Assembly: GCF_007002745.1 (NCBI RefSeq)
Contig: NZ_SGNY01000002.1
Location: 248,001-312,000, forward strand
From: Martinezella rhizogenes
GTDB taxonomy: Bacteria > Pseudomonadota > Alphaproteobacteria > Rhizobiales > Rhizobiaceae
Reading direction: 5' to 3'
Length of the DNA: 64,000 nucleotides
Shown: positions 47,136-58,223 of the stretch, one piece after another
Layout of the letters: each line of letters begins with the position of its first letter
Numbering within the stretch: position 1 is the first letter of the stretch
Made by a program: the position numbers and the translations under genes
Notes under the pieces: model-generated
Told to the model about the DNA's origin: nothing
The model's database searches: none
What the model saw: the letters and a program-made list of their open reading frames with translations, nothing else

Positions 47136-48023
47136 ATGAGCAAAGACGATCCAAACAACAAATCCACCCGCGATACGCACTACGCCACCCTGCGCCGCGC
47201 CGTACGCGACGCCAAGCGCGAAAGGGGCGAAATCCCCACTCCGCCGCAGCAGAGGCGCAGGAACCGCGATGCGGACGACTGGAAGCCGCCGCAGCTTGCA
47301 CCGGATCAGGTGCATCTTTACGGCCTGCATACGGTGCGCGCCGCACTCACCAATCCCGAACGGCAGATCGTCAAGCTCTCCGTCACCCAGAATGCGCTTG
47401 CACGTCTGGATATCGGCGAGGCGGACGCCCAGCCCTTCCCTGTCGAGATGGTTTCCCCGCAGGATATCGACAAGGTACTCGGCCCCGAGGCGATCCATCA
47501 GGGCGTGATGCTGGAAACGAAGCCATTGCCGGTCAAGAGGCTCGGCGCGCTGAAGGACAGCCCGCTCGTCCTCGTGCTCGATCAGGTTACCGATCCCCAC
47601 AATGTCGGCGCCATCATGCGCTCGGCGGTCGCCTTCAACGCCGGCGCAGTCATCACCACCATGCGCCACAGCCCGACCGAGTCGGGCGTCCTGGCAAAAT
47701 CCGCCTCCGGCGCGCTGGAACTCATCCCCTATATCCAGATCACCAATCTGGCGGATGCGCTGGGCGAGTTGCACAAACTCGGCTTCTTTTCGGTTGGGCT
47801 GGATTCGGAAGGCCCCGCCCCCATCGAACAGACCTTCAGCGGCGCAAAAGTCGCGCTGGTACTGGGAGCTGAAGGCAAGGGTCTGCGCCAGAAGACTCGC
47901 GAAACCGTCTCGGCGCTCGCCCGTCTCGATATGCCCGGCGAGATCAAATCGCTTAACGTGTCGAATGCGGCGGCCATCGCCCTTTACGCAACGCAGCAAT
48001 TTCTGGGCAAAGCGTCGTCCTGA
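47136..48023 (+). CDS. rlmB: 23S rRNA 2'-O-methyltransferase RlmB (SpoU family)
   Basis: Methylates the ribose of a guanosine in the P loop of 23S rRNA (Gm2251 in Escherichia coli). The 295-residue product has an N-terminal basic extension (to about residue 55), the substrate-binding domain from VHLYGLHTVRAAL, and the SpoU signature LVLVLDQVTDPHNVGAIMRS, then VLGAEGKGLR and LNVSNAAAIALY, forming the knot. ATG 47136 follows AGCGGAGATATAAGGCGCC. A strong hairpin lies past its stop. Confidence 0.93.
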   Translation: MSKDDPNNKSTRDTHYATLRRAVRDAKRERGEIPTPPQQRRRNRDADDWKPPQLAPDQVHLYGLHTVRAALTNPERQIVKLSVTQNALARLDIGEADAQPFPVEMVSPQDIDKVLGPEAIHQGVMLETKPLPVKRLGALKDSPLVLVLDQVTDPHNVGAIMRSAVAFNAGAVITTMRHSPTESGVLAKSASGALELIPYIQITNLADALGELHKLGFFSVGLDSEGPAPIEQTFSGAKVALVLGAEGKGLRQKTRETVSALARLDMPGEIKSLNVSNAAAIALYATQQFLGKASS

Positions 48024-48035
48024 CGCTTTCCCTTC

Positions 48036-48082
48036 CTTGCGAAATCACAAAGCGCAACGCATGCTGCGCTTTTTCGCAAGGA
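48036..48082 (+). terminator. Long hairpin after rlmB covering the thioesterase ribosome-binding site
   Basis: CCTTGCGAAA (48036-48045) pairs with TTTCGCAAGG (48073-48082), and AAAGCGCA with TGCGCTTT inside it, with TCAC bulged. A TTTTT run sits within the 3' arm. It could act as the rlmB terminator, and its 3' arm overlaps the AAGGAG site of the next gene, so it could also block that gene's translation. Confidence 0.6.
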
Positions 48083-48094
48083 GCAAATTTCAAC

Positions 48095-48487
48095 ATGACC
48101 GAGCAGACCATCAAACCGACCGGCGAGCTGACGCTCAGGACGCTTGCCATGCCGGCCGACGCCAATCCCGCCGGTGATATTTTCGGCGGCTGGGTCATGT
48201 CGCAGATGGACTTGGCAAGCGGCATCCGCGCAGCGGAACGCTCACGCTGTCGCGTGGTCACGGCGGCGGTCAAGGAAATGGCTTTCGAACTGCCGGTGAA
48301 GATCGGCGATACGCTGTCCATCTATACCGATATCGCCCGCGTCGGCCGCACCTCCATCACATTGACGGTTGAAGCCTGGGCACAGCGGTCGCGTTTCGAC
48401 AAGCTGGAAAAGGTCACCGCCGGCACCTTCATCATGGTGGCGATGGACGAAAACGGGCAGCCGACGCCCATTCCTCCGGGGGAGTAG
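48095..48487 (+). CDS. Acyl-CoA thioesterase, YciA-like hotdog fold
   Basis: A 130-residue single-hotdog enzyme that hydrolyses acyl-CoAs. The family block is PADANPAGDIFGGWVMSQMD with DLASGIRAAERSRCR; the Asp in GGWVMSQMD is the usual catalytic acid. ATG 48095 follows AAGGAG, which lies at the end of the upstream hairpin. It is followed five bases later by the membrane protein gene, so both are probably one unit. Confidence 0.9.
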   Translation: MTEQTIKPTGELTLRTLAMPADANPAGDIFGGWVMSQMDLASGIRAAERSRCRVVTAAVKEMAFELPVKIGDTLSIYTDIARVGRTSITLTVEAWAQRSRFDKLEKVTAGTFIMVAMDENGQPTPIPPGE

Positions 48488-48492
48488 GCACG

Positions 48493-49086
48493 ATGGAGGC
48501 CGCCGTCAACGCCGCGGAAGCCTATTCGCACATCCGTGCCGTCATGGGCATGGTGGTCGGCCTCAGCCTCGCCCGCCTGCTGACCGGCCTTGCCGGTTTC
48601 GTGCAACACCCAAAGAAGGAACGCATCTATCCGCTGCATCTCGGCTGGGTGGCGTTCCTGTTTCTGATGCTGGTGCATTTCTGGTGGTGGGAACACCGGC
48701 TTTCCGCCACCGGCCACGTGCTGGGCTTCGGCGCTTTCCTGTTCCTCATCCTGTTCTGCTCGCTGTTTTATTTCCTCTGCGTGCTGCTGTTTCCCACCGA
48801 CATGAAGGAATACAAGGGATATGAGGACTACTTCTTTTCCCGCAAAAGCTGGTTCTTCGGTTTTCTGGCAGCGCTTTTCGTCACCGATGTCGGTGACACG
48901 CTGCTGAAGGGACAGGACTATCTTGCAACGCTCGGCCCGGAATATCTCATCCGTACCGCCATTTACGTCGTTCTTTTCACATCCGCCGCCTTCATCGGCA
49001 ACCGCCGCTTCCACCGGTTCCTCGTCATCTTCGCATTGATCTACCAGATCGCCTGGATTTTCCGCACCTACGACCTGCTGGCCTGA
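48493..49086 (+). CDS. Uncharacterised membrane protein, 197 residues
   Basis: About five hydrophobic helices (for example LHLGWVAFLFLMLVHFWWWE, LGFGAFLFLILFCSLFYFLC, LVIFALIYQIAWIF) without a signal peptide; no family recognised. Trp/Phe-rich helices and a cytoplasmic-looking PTDMKEYKGYEDYFFSRKSW loop stand out. It begins five bases after the thioesterase stop, suggesting translational coupling; the ATG follows GGGGGAGTAGGCACG, whose GGGGGAG lies inside the thioesterase end. Confidence 0.8.
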   Translation: MEAAVNAAEAYSHIRAVMGMVVGLSLARLLTGLAGFVQHPKKERIYPLHLGWVAFLFLMLVHFWWWEHRLSATGHVLGFGAFLFLILFCSLFYFLCVLLFPTDMKEYKGYEDYFFSRKSWFFGFLAALFVTDVGDTLLKGQDYLATLGPEYLIRTAIYVVLFTSAAFIGNRRFHRFLVIFALIYQIAWIFRTYDLLA

Positions 49087-49156
49087 AGACCGTAACGTCC
49101 TGATGCCGTCATTGTGTCGCGGTGACATTTCGCCGCGATTATGGCATTCCGGCCTT

Positions 49157-49558
49157 ATGGGACATATTCGCAGGATCATGCAGGACAGAAGCTCGGCTGG
49201 CGCCATCGCCACGCTGGCCGTCCTGCTTTTCCTCCTGCAGGGTCTCGCCAACGGCCTGACCAGCGGCAACATGGCCATGGCCGCGCTTGCGGCAGATGAG
49301 GTCATCTGTTCCAGCCACATGCCCGAAGGGCCCGCAAAGCAGGACCCGGCGGGCAAAATTGCCGCCGACTGCTGCGGAACGCTGTGCCGGCTGGCATCGG
49401 CCACCATTGCCACTCTTCCGGTCACACCTGTCGAACGCGCAGACAGTGTCGTTACGACGGACGAAGTCGCCTTTTTGAACTTCGATGCGGCATTGCCGCC
49501 ATCGCCGCCCAATCTGGAATCACGCCCCCGCGCACCGCCCGCCCCTCCGCAGAACTGA
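49157..49558 (+). CDS. Small Cys-rich exported protein upstream of PepSY protein
   Basis: About 133 residues with an N-terminal hydrophobic signal/anchor (AGAIATLAVLLFLLQGLANG) and a short Cys/His region (EVICSSHMPEGPAKQDP then DCCGTLCRL) that could bind metal; a proline-rich C-terminus (SRPRAPPAPPQN). Similar DUF2946-like proteins often neighbour metal-related membrane proteins, but I cannot confirm the family. The start is uncertain: ATG 49157, or 49178 with AGGATC just before it. The PepSY gene starts 45 bases later. Confidence 0.55.
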   Translation: MGHIRRIMQDRSSAGAIATLAVLLFLLQGLANGLTSGNMAMAALAADEVICSSHMPEGPAKQDPAGKIAADCCGTLCRLASATIATLPVTPVERADSVVTTDEVAFLNFDAALPPSPPNLESRPRAPPAPPQN

Positions 49559-49603
49559 AACACGCCCGGCTTGCCGGAAATCACTCTTCCTGCGGAGACA
49601 TCC

Positions 49604-50968
49604 ATGTCCGTTACGACCTCTTTCGAGGGCGAGCGCGCGCCTGCGCATTCCTCGTCCATCAATCTTTACCGCGCCGTGTGGCGCTGGCATTTCTATGCCG
49701 GTCTCTTCGTCCTGCCCTTCATGATATCGCTCGCCGTCACCGGCGCCCTTTATCTTTTCCGGGACGAATTCGATAACCTCATCCATTCGGATTTGAAGCG
49801 GATAGAGGTGGTGCAAAACGCACCGAAAGCGCTGCCTTCCGAAATTGTTGCCGCTGCACTTGCTGCGGTTCCAGGCACTGCCGTCAAATATACGACCCCG
49901 GCCGATCCCGGCGCGTCGACGGAAATCACCGTCAATACGGCGGATGGCAAGCGCGCCGTCTACGTCAATCCCCATACGGCTGAGGTTGCCGGCTCCCTGC
50001 CGGATCGCGGCACCGTCATGTGGACGATCCGCTACCTCCACAGCCTAAAATATTTCGGTGCCTATGCCCGCTACCTGATCGAGATCGCCGCCGGCTGGTC
50101 CATCCTGCTCGTCGCCACCGGTATCTATCTCTGGTGGCCGCGAAAACAGACGGGCGGTGTCGTAACGGTGCGCGGTACGCCGAAAAAGCGGGTCTTCTGG
50201 CGTGATACCCATGCCGTCACCGGCATCTTCGTCGGCTTTTTCATCGTCTTCCTCGCCGTCACCGGCATGCCCTGGTCGGGCGTCTGGGGCGCGAAGGTCA
50301 ATGAATGGGCGAATGGCAGCAATTTCGGATATCCGGCGGGCGTCCGCACCGATGTTCCGATGTCCGGTGACCATCTCGATCACGTAGCCAAAACAAGCTG
50401 GTCGCTGGAACAGGCAAAAATTCCCGAATCCAGTACGTCCGGCACCGGCCAACCGATCGGGATCGATGCGGCCATGGCGCGTTTCGACGCCTTGGGCCTC
50501 GCTGCCGGTTACGCCGTCGCACTGCCCACCAAATCGTCCGGTGTCTATAGCGGCTCCGCCTATCCTGACGATCTGACGCAGCAACGCGTCGTCCACCTCG
50601 ATCAATATAGCGGCGAGCCGCTGATCGATATGAGTTACGCCGATTACGGCCCGCTCGGCAAAGCGCTCGAATGGGGCATCAACGTGCATCTGGGCCAGCA
50701 ATTTGGCCTCGCCAACCAGATCGTGCTTTTGGTCGCCTGTATCGGCATTGTGCTGCTTGCCGTCTCCGCCGGTATCATGTGGTGGAAACGCCGCCCGCAA
50801 GGCTCGCTCGGCGTTCCGCCCCTGCCGCAGGAAAAACGTGTGCTACGCGGGCTCCTCGCTGTACTCGCCATCGGCGGCATCCTTTTCCCGCTGGTGGGTG
50901 CGAGCCTGCTGGTGATGCTGGCGCTGGACCTGATCGTGCAGTCTCGCCAGAAGCGGCGGGCCGGTTAA
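49604..50968 (+). CDS. PepSY-associated TM domain protein (PiuB-like)
   Basis: A 454-residue inner-membrane protein with four or more helices and periplasmic PepSY-type domains. The family signature is the opening NLYRAVWRWHFYAGLFVLPF, the RYLHSLKYFGAYARYLIEIA region and HAVTGIFVGFFIVFLAVTG, with histidines that may bind heme. Such proteins are linked to siderophore or ferric iron uptake. ATG 49604 follows GGAGACATCC. It is probably in one unit with the upstream small exported protein and ends at a bidirectional terminator. Confidence 0.88.
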   Translation: MSVTTSFEGERAPAHSSSINLYRAVWRWHFYAGLFVLPFMISLAVTGALYLFRDEFDNLIHSDLKRIEVVQNAPKALPSEIVAAALAAVPGTAVKYTTPADPGASTEITVNTADGKRAVYVNPHTAEVAGSLPDRGTVMWTIRYLHSLKYFGAYARYLIEIAAGWSILLVATGIYLWWPRKQTGGVVTVRGTPKKRVFWRDTHAVTGIFVGFFIVFLAVTGMPWSGVWGAKVNEWANGSNFGYPAGVRTDVPMSGDHLDHVAKTSWSLEQAKIPESSTSGTGQPIGIDAAMARFDALGLAAGYAVALPTKSSGVYSGSAYPDDLTQQRVVHLDQYSGEPLIDMSYADYGPLGKALEWGINVHLGQQFGLANQIVLLVACIGIVLLAVSAGIMWWKRRPQGSLGVPPLPQEKRVLRGLLAVLAIGGILFPLVGASLLVMLALDLIVQSRQKRRAG

Positions 50969-50990
50969 AAAAAAGCGTCCTCTAAAATGA

Positions 50991-51019
50991 AAACAGCCGG
51001 GCGAAAATCCCGGCTGTTT
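50991..51019. terminator. Bidirectional terminator
   Basis: AAACAGCCGGG and CCCGGCTGTTT form a perfect 11-pair stem with a seven-base loop; TTT/AAA flanks on both sides serve the converging PepSY and SnoaL-like genes. Confidence 0.8.
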
Positions 51020-51044
51020 CCCTCGATATTGACGAAAGTCTGAC

Positions 51045-51521
51045 TTAGAACATCGTATTGTTATTCGCCGCCGTCTCCGGCACAGGCTGGATCACATCCC
51101 AATGCTCGGTGATCTTGCCATCCGTGACGCGGAAGATGTCGACGATGGCCCTGCCGCGATCACCGTCGCTCTTCGTCGAATGAATATGCAGATAGACGAG
51201 ATCGCCATCCGTGGCGCTGCGGACAATCCGTGCTTTCGACTGCGGGTTTTCCTTAAAGAGCCCCGTAAAATAATCAACGAACGGCTTCTTGCCGTCAGGC
51301 ACATTGGGGTTGTGCTGCTTGTAGCTGTCGACGACAACGGCAGCGCCCTTCTCCACCTCGTGCTTGTTGAAGACGGTGTCGTAAAATTCGATCACCAGCT
51401 TGCGGTTGGCTTCTTCCTGAGCCAGATCGCGATTTGCGGTTTGCGCCAGAACCGGTGCGGCCACTAAAGCGGGCACGAGCGCGAAAGCGGCAATGGCAAG
51501 ACGGCGTGTTACGAAATTCAT
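51045..51521 (-). CDS. Exported SnoaL-like (NTF2-fold) protein
   Basis: A 158-residue protein with signal peptide RRLAIAAFALVPALVAAPVL, cleavage after AQA/LAQ. The mature part is a SnoaL/NTF2 fold: NRKLVIEFYDTVFNKHEVEK, YKQHNPNVPDGKKPFVDYF and IVDIFRVTDGKITEHWDVIQ. Predicted ester cyclase-like or ligand-binding protein; the real role is unknown. ATG 51521 is 12 bases after the NmrA-like gene stop, so they form a unit. Reading frame ends at a shared terminator. Confidence 0.85.
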   Translation of the reverse strand: MNFVTRRLAIAAFALVPALVAAPVLAQTANRDLAQEEANRKLVIEFYDTVFNKHEVEKGAAVVVDSYKQHNPNVPDGKKPFVDYFTGLFKENPQSKARIVRSATDGDLVYLHIHSTKSDGDRGRAIVDIFRVTDGKITEHWDVIQPVPETAANNNTMF

Positions 51522-51533
51522 GGGTGATACCTC

Positions 51534-52145
51534 TCAATAACCGACGGTGAAACGCTGGCGGGAATGCTGCGGCTTCTCGATTTCATCGACAAGCGCGATG
51601 GCATAATCTTCGAAGGAAATACGGCTGCCTTCGTCATTGCTGAGCAGGCTGTCCTTGCCGATCCGGAATTTGCCGGTTCTTTCCCCCGGCACAAATTCGG
51701 CTGAGGGTGACAGGAAGGTCCAGTCGAGCTGCTTTTCCTGTTTCAGCAGGTCTAGAAACTCCGCACCCTTCGTCGCCTCGGCCTTGTAGGCGGCGGGGAA
51801 ATCCGGAAGATTGACCACACGCTGGCCGGGCGCGATTTCAAGGCTGCCGGCACCGCCGACCACGAGATAACGCTGAACACCGGAAGCACGCACGGCCTCG
51901 ATGAGCTTCAGGGGATCGCTGGCAGTGAAGTGCACCGAGCTTATCACAGCATCGTGACCCTTAAGCAGCTCAGAAAGCCCCGCCTGATCGAAGACATCGC
52001 CCTTTTTGGCCACCACATTCGGCAGGCTGGCGATCTTCTCAGGAGCGCGGGCAATCGCCGTTACCTGATGCCCCCGATCGGAAAGTTCCTTCAAAATACG
52101 GGAGCCGGCATTGCCGGAAGCGCCGACGAGCGCGATTTTAGCCAT
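51534..52145 (-). CDS. NAD(P)H-binding SDR-like protein (NmrA type)
   Basis: A 203-residue atypical short-chain dehydrogenase-like protein with Rossmann motif GASGNAGSRI (about 8-17) and the segment LVVGGAGSLEIAPGQRV. Such proteins are often NAD(P)H-dependent redox sensors or reductases. It is divergent from the HxlR regulator, across a palindromic site, which strongly suggests control by that regulator. The ATG follows GAAAGGACAGAAGCC. Confidence 0.88.
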   Translation of the reverse strand: MAKIALVGASGNAGSRILKELSDRGHQVTAIARAPEKIASLPNVVAKKGDVFDQAGLSELLKGHDAVISSVHFTASDPLKLIEAVRASGVQRYLVVGGAGSLEIAPGQRVVNLPDFPAAYKAEATKGAEFLDLLKQEKQLDWTFLSPSAEFVPGERTGKFRIGKDSLLSNDEGSRISFEDYAIALVDEIEKPQHSRQRFTVGY

Positions 52146-52174
52146 GGCTTCTGTCCTTTCGTCACAATCGTTAT

Positions 52175-52193
52175 CGGTCTAGATAATAGACCG
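52175..52193. promoter_or_regulatory. Palindromic operator between the NmrA-like gene and the HxlR regulator
   Basis: CGGTCTA-GATAA-TAGACCG is a perfect seven-base inverted repeat with a five-base spacer, 30 bases before the NmrA-like start. Flanking CTTTCG and CGAAAG extend the symmetry. Binding site for a dimer, most likely the HxlR protein. Confidence 0.6.
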
Positions 52194-52302
52194 CGAAAGA
52201 GAGCTATGATATCGCAACCATAGCCGCAAGAAGTCAGCGGCGGCTGATCTGGTCACATGGCGATGACCTTGATGAGTGAAAAAGGGCAAGGGGTAAGAAG
52301 CA

Positions 52303-52686
52303 GTGTCGGACACGCAAACAAAGGAAATCTTCACCTTCGAGCAACCCTGCCCGATCCGTGACGTACTGGATCGCATCGGCGATCAGTGGAGCCTGCTGGT
52401 TCTGGAAGCCCTGCAGGGCGGCGTGCTGCGCTTCAACGAACTGAACCGCAGGATCGACGATATTTCCAAGCAGATGCTGTCGCGCACGCTGAAGCGGCTG
52501 GAAGAAGACGGCTTCATCCGCCGCACGCTTTATGCCGAAGTGCCGCCGCGGGTGGAATATGAACTCACCAATCTCGGCCGCTCGTTTCTGGTGCCGATGC
52601 AATTGCTGGTGCAATGGGCCGACGAGAACCACGTTCGTATCTGCAAGGCGCGCCTGCAATATTCCGAAAACGACAATCGCGGCTGA
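52303..52686 (+). CDS. HxlR-type winged-helix transcriptional regulator
   Basis: A 127-residue regulator with the HxlR signature: CPIRDVLDRIGDQWSLLVLE, then LRFNELNRRIDDISKQMLSR and VPPRVEYELTNLGRSF. The conserved cysteine (Cys16) suggests response to thiol-reactive signals, as in several HxlR members. GTG start at 52303 with AAGGGG about ten bases upstream. Divergent from the NmrA-like gene. Confidence 0.93.
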   Translation: MSDTQTKEIFTFEQPCPIRDVLDRIGDQWSLLVLEALQGGVLRFNELNRRIDDISKQMLSRTLKRLEEDGFIRRTLYAEVPPRVEYELTNLGRSFLVPMQLLVQWADENHVRICKARLQYSENDNRG

Positions 52687-52722
52687 TCGCACTGCCGGCA
52701 CGGGCAGAATCGCAAATCATAC

Positions 52723-53184
52723 CTAGGCCAGACGATAGACCTTGCACACCAGCCCTTCCGGCTGACGATAGGTCGTGAAGCCTATCGCCTCGTAATAATT
52801 CTGCCCGAGCCTGTTATCCGCGCCGATACTGGCATCGATATTTTTCAGGCCGCGAGCCTCCGCCGCCTTTCGGGTAGCCGTAAAGAGCGCGGACCCCACG
52901 CCCCTTCGCGCCGCATGCGGGCTGACATGGGTGCCGATGATACCCCAGCCTTCCGCCACGCCGTAGGGATTGTCCGCCCGCGCGTAACGCAGCGACTGGA
53001 AGCCCAGAATACGCCCGTCCTCATCCTCGGCGACCGAACACTCGATACGCTCTGCATGCCGGATGTAATTTTCCAGCACCGCACCGATATCAGTCGGCGC
53101 CTTTCGGAGGCCTGCCGAGAATATCTCGTTCTGGACCGCCGCCATGCCAGCCGCATCATCGTCTCTCGCAGGCCGTATCTTCAT
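52723..53184 (-). CDS. GNAT family N-acetyltransferase
   Basis: A 153-residue acetyltransferase with KIRPARDDDAAGMAAVQNEI, the acetyl-CoA loop VSPHAARRGVGSALFTATRK (Arg-Arg-Gly-Val-Gly) and the ending GFTTYRQPEGLVCKVYRL. Substrate unknown. ATG 53184 has GAGG about ten bases upstream; an extended frame to 53280 lies over the next gene. Confidence 0.85.
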   Translation of the reverse strand: MKIRPARDDDAAGMAAVQNEIFSAGLRKAPTDIGAVLENYIRHAERIECSVAEDEDGRILGFQSLRYARADNPYGVAEGWGIIGTHVSPHAARRGVGSALFTATRKAAEARGLKNIDASIGADNRLGQNYYEAIGFTTYRQPEGLVCKVYRLA

Positions 53185-53251
53185 CAATGTATCGACCTCA
53201 TAGGTTGCGACTGCTGGCATATGGTCCCGGACCGGAGCCTCACCATGCGGA

Positions 53252-53605
53252 TCAGGACCGGAAAATGAAGGAAGCCCCAAAAGCGATCAGGGCAAAACCG
53301 ATCACATGATTGATGGTGATGCTCTCCTTCAGCCAGAAGATCGAGAACAGCGCGAAGACCGCAAGCGTGATGACTTCCTGGATGGTCTTGAGCTGCGCCG
53401 TGGAATAGACCTCCGAGCCGATACGGTTCGCCGGCACGGCGAGCATATATTCGAAGAACGCGATGCCCCAGCTTGCGATGATCGCCAGGAAGAGCGCGCT
53501 GCCCTTGTGCTTGAGGTGGCCATACCAGGCGAAAGTCATGAAAACATTTGAGGCGACGAGCATCAGGACAGGCCAGATGTGGGCGGGACTGATCGAGAAC
53601 GGCAT
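53252..53605 (-). CDS. DUF486 family (DMT-type) membrane protein
   Basis: A 117-residue membrane protein with four helices, matching the small DUF486 family: WPVLMLVASNVFMTFAWYGH, LFLAIIASWGIAFFEYMLAV and KTIQEVITLAVFALFSIFWL. Related to drug/metabolite transporters; function unknown. Its ATG at 53605 follows CAGGAACCATC. Confidence 0.83.
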   Translation of the reverse strand: MPFSISPAHIWPVLMLVASNVFMTFAWYGHLKHKGSALFLAIIASWGIAFFEYMLAVPANRIGSEVYSTAQLKTIQEVITLAVFALFSIFWLKESITINHVIGFALIAFGASFIFRS

Positions 53606-53863
53606 GATGGTTCCTGAAAATAGGGAGGGATGTCATGAAAGGCAGTTTGAAAACGCAACCACATCATTCTGCCGGTAGAGATCTGCTCTAGCGCATCGCA
53701 GCGAAAACCGGAATCGATTTTCGACAGGTTTCGATAAAGCTGCATTCAGCCGCTATGCAACGCATCCGCCTGAATTTTGTTCCGGACGCTTCGTTTCCTT
53801 TTTGTACTCATTTTTTCACGGCCTCCCCTTCCCTTTGCGCGTGACTCCCTCCATATTTCGCGC

Positions 53864-56830
<2,967 letters not shown>

Positions 56831-57040
56831 CGCACGCATCGGCGATATTCGACGCCAGGCATATGTATTGCGAAAAACATGGCCGGAGCACTCACGCGCT
56901 CCGGCAACGGCGATCAGCTTTCGCACTGCCTGATCCGTGCTGCGACGTGGCCCGCACCAAAAACTTTCACCAGATCGGCATCCAGGGCCATGGCAATGTT
57001 GTCTTCATTTTCCGCCGGAATGGCAGCAGGGAGCAACCGC

Positions 57041-58009
57041 ATGTATCGAAAAAATCTGGCGGCGTTCTGCCTTCTCTTCACCTGCACCCCGGCCTTTGCC
57101 GGACAGATCGAGGATGCGACCCTCCATAGTGCCGCCCTGAATGCGCCGCTCCCCGTCAACATCTATCGCCTGGACGGCGCACCGCCGGAAAACGGCTGGC
57201 CGGTGCTTTACCTCCTGCACGGCCATGATGGCGACCAGAACAGCTGGCGCGATCTCGGCAATATCGAAAAGACGCTCGATACGCTCATCGCTGCCGGCGC
57301 CATCCGCCCGCTGGTTGTCGTCATGCCCGGTGTGAAAAACAGCTGGTATGTGGATTCCGCCGCTGTCGGCGGCCCCGGCGATTACGAAATCGCCCTGACC
57401 GGCGATCTGCGCCACCAGATCGAAAAAACGCTGCCGGTGCGGAAAGATCGGGAAGGCCGCGCCATCGCCGGCCTCTCCATGGGCGGTTTCGGCGCCCTGC
57501 ATCTCGCCTATGGCCATGAAGGCCTCTATGGCGCCGTCGCCAGCCTGTCGGGCGCCATCTGGCAGAATGTCCCCGCCTCCGATCTCGACAAGACACCCGC
57601 CGAGCTCAAGCTCATTCAGGACAGCGCCTTTTTCCACCGGGTCGACCGCACCACCGTCACCAGCGGCATCGTGCTTCCTTCAACCGGCGACCATTTCTCT
57701 GGCGCCTTCGGCACACCTTTCGATGCGAGGCTCTTCAACGAAAAGAACGTCTTCACCCTCGTGGCGCAGCATGTGGCCGAAAGCCAGGATTTGCCCGCCA
57801 CCTATCTGACCGTCGGCGACGATGACAGCTTCTTCCTCTGGCGCGGGGCCATCGCCCTGCACGAGACGCTGCAGGCCGACAAGCGCAAATCCGAGCTGCG
57901 GGTGACCGACGGCGATCACGTCTGGTCGGTGTGGAAGGTTTCGATTATCGACGCGCTGAAGTTCATCGATGGGGAATGGGACAAGGCTGCCGACAAAGCC
58001 AAGGATTGA
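57041..58009 (+). CDS. Exported esterase (esterase D-like alpha/beta hydrolase)
   Basis: A 322-residue hydrolase with signal peptide MYRKNLAAFCLLFTCTPAFA. The family pattern is present: GWPVLYLLHGHDGDQNSW, the nucleophile GLSMGGFGALHLAY, then a C-terminal His in VTDGDHVWSVWKVS. Such secreted esterases act on esters of various acyl groups (feruloyl esterase, esterase D type); substrate is not visible. ATG 57041 follows AGGGAGC. Upstream of it a GC hairpin (GCCGGAGC with GCTCCGGC, 56882-56905) lies in the 210-base gap after uvrB. Confidence 0.88.
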   Translation: MYRKNLAAFCLLFTCTPAFAGQIEDATLHSAALNAPLPVNIYRLDGAPPENGWPVLYLLHGHDGDQNSWRDLGNIEKTLDTLIAAGAIRPLVVVMPGVKNSWYVDSAAVGGPGDYEIALTGDLRHQIEKTLPVRKDREGRAIAGLSMGGFGALHLAYGHEGLYGAVASLSGAIWQNVPASDLDKTPAELKLIQDSAFFHRVDRTTVTSGIVLPSTGDHFSGAFGTPFDARLFNEKNVFTLVAQHVAESQDLPATYLTVGDDDSFFLWRGAIALHETLQADKRKSELRVTDGDHVWSVWKVSIIDALKFIDGEWDKAADKAKD

Positions 58010-58043
58010 GGCACGCCCTGTCGAATACCACACTCGGAATAGC

Positions 58044-58223
58044 CTAGCGAGACTTGAATAGCCCCTTACTTCTCAATGACTCTTTTATTTTGATATAACG
58101 CTTTTCATCGTCAATCTTATCATTCAACGATTGTGAGGCCCCCGCCTTATATTCCCCGGCTTTAACATTTTTATTGGTGATAGGCAGAAGAAAATTTAAC
58201 TGCTTTTCGCGTTTCATGTTCAT
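58044..58223 (-). CDS. Small basic protein, 59 residues, coupled to the deaminase
   Basis: Reads MNMKREKQLNFLLPITNKNV, KAGEYKAGASQSLNDKIDDE, KRYIKIKESLRSKGLFKSR: lysine-rich, without signal or membrane helix. The start overlaps the deaminase stop as ATGA, with AAAGGAGAGG a few bases upstream, so coupled translation is nearly certain if it is real. Codons are as AT-rich as the deaminase. I find no known family. A partner, inhibitor or chaperone of the deaminase is the natural guess. A second in-frame ATG is two codons on. Confidence 0.72.
   Translation of the reverse strand: MNMKREKQLNFLLPITNKNVKAGEYKAGASQSLNDKIDDEKRYIKIKESLRSKGLFKSR

Noticed and set aside
53640-53863. LexA box (GTTC-N7-GTTC) ahead of uvrB
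   Set aside because: GTTC at about 53780 has no partner GTTC at the right spacing, so SOS control is not supported by eye.
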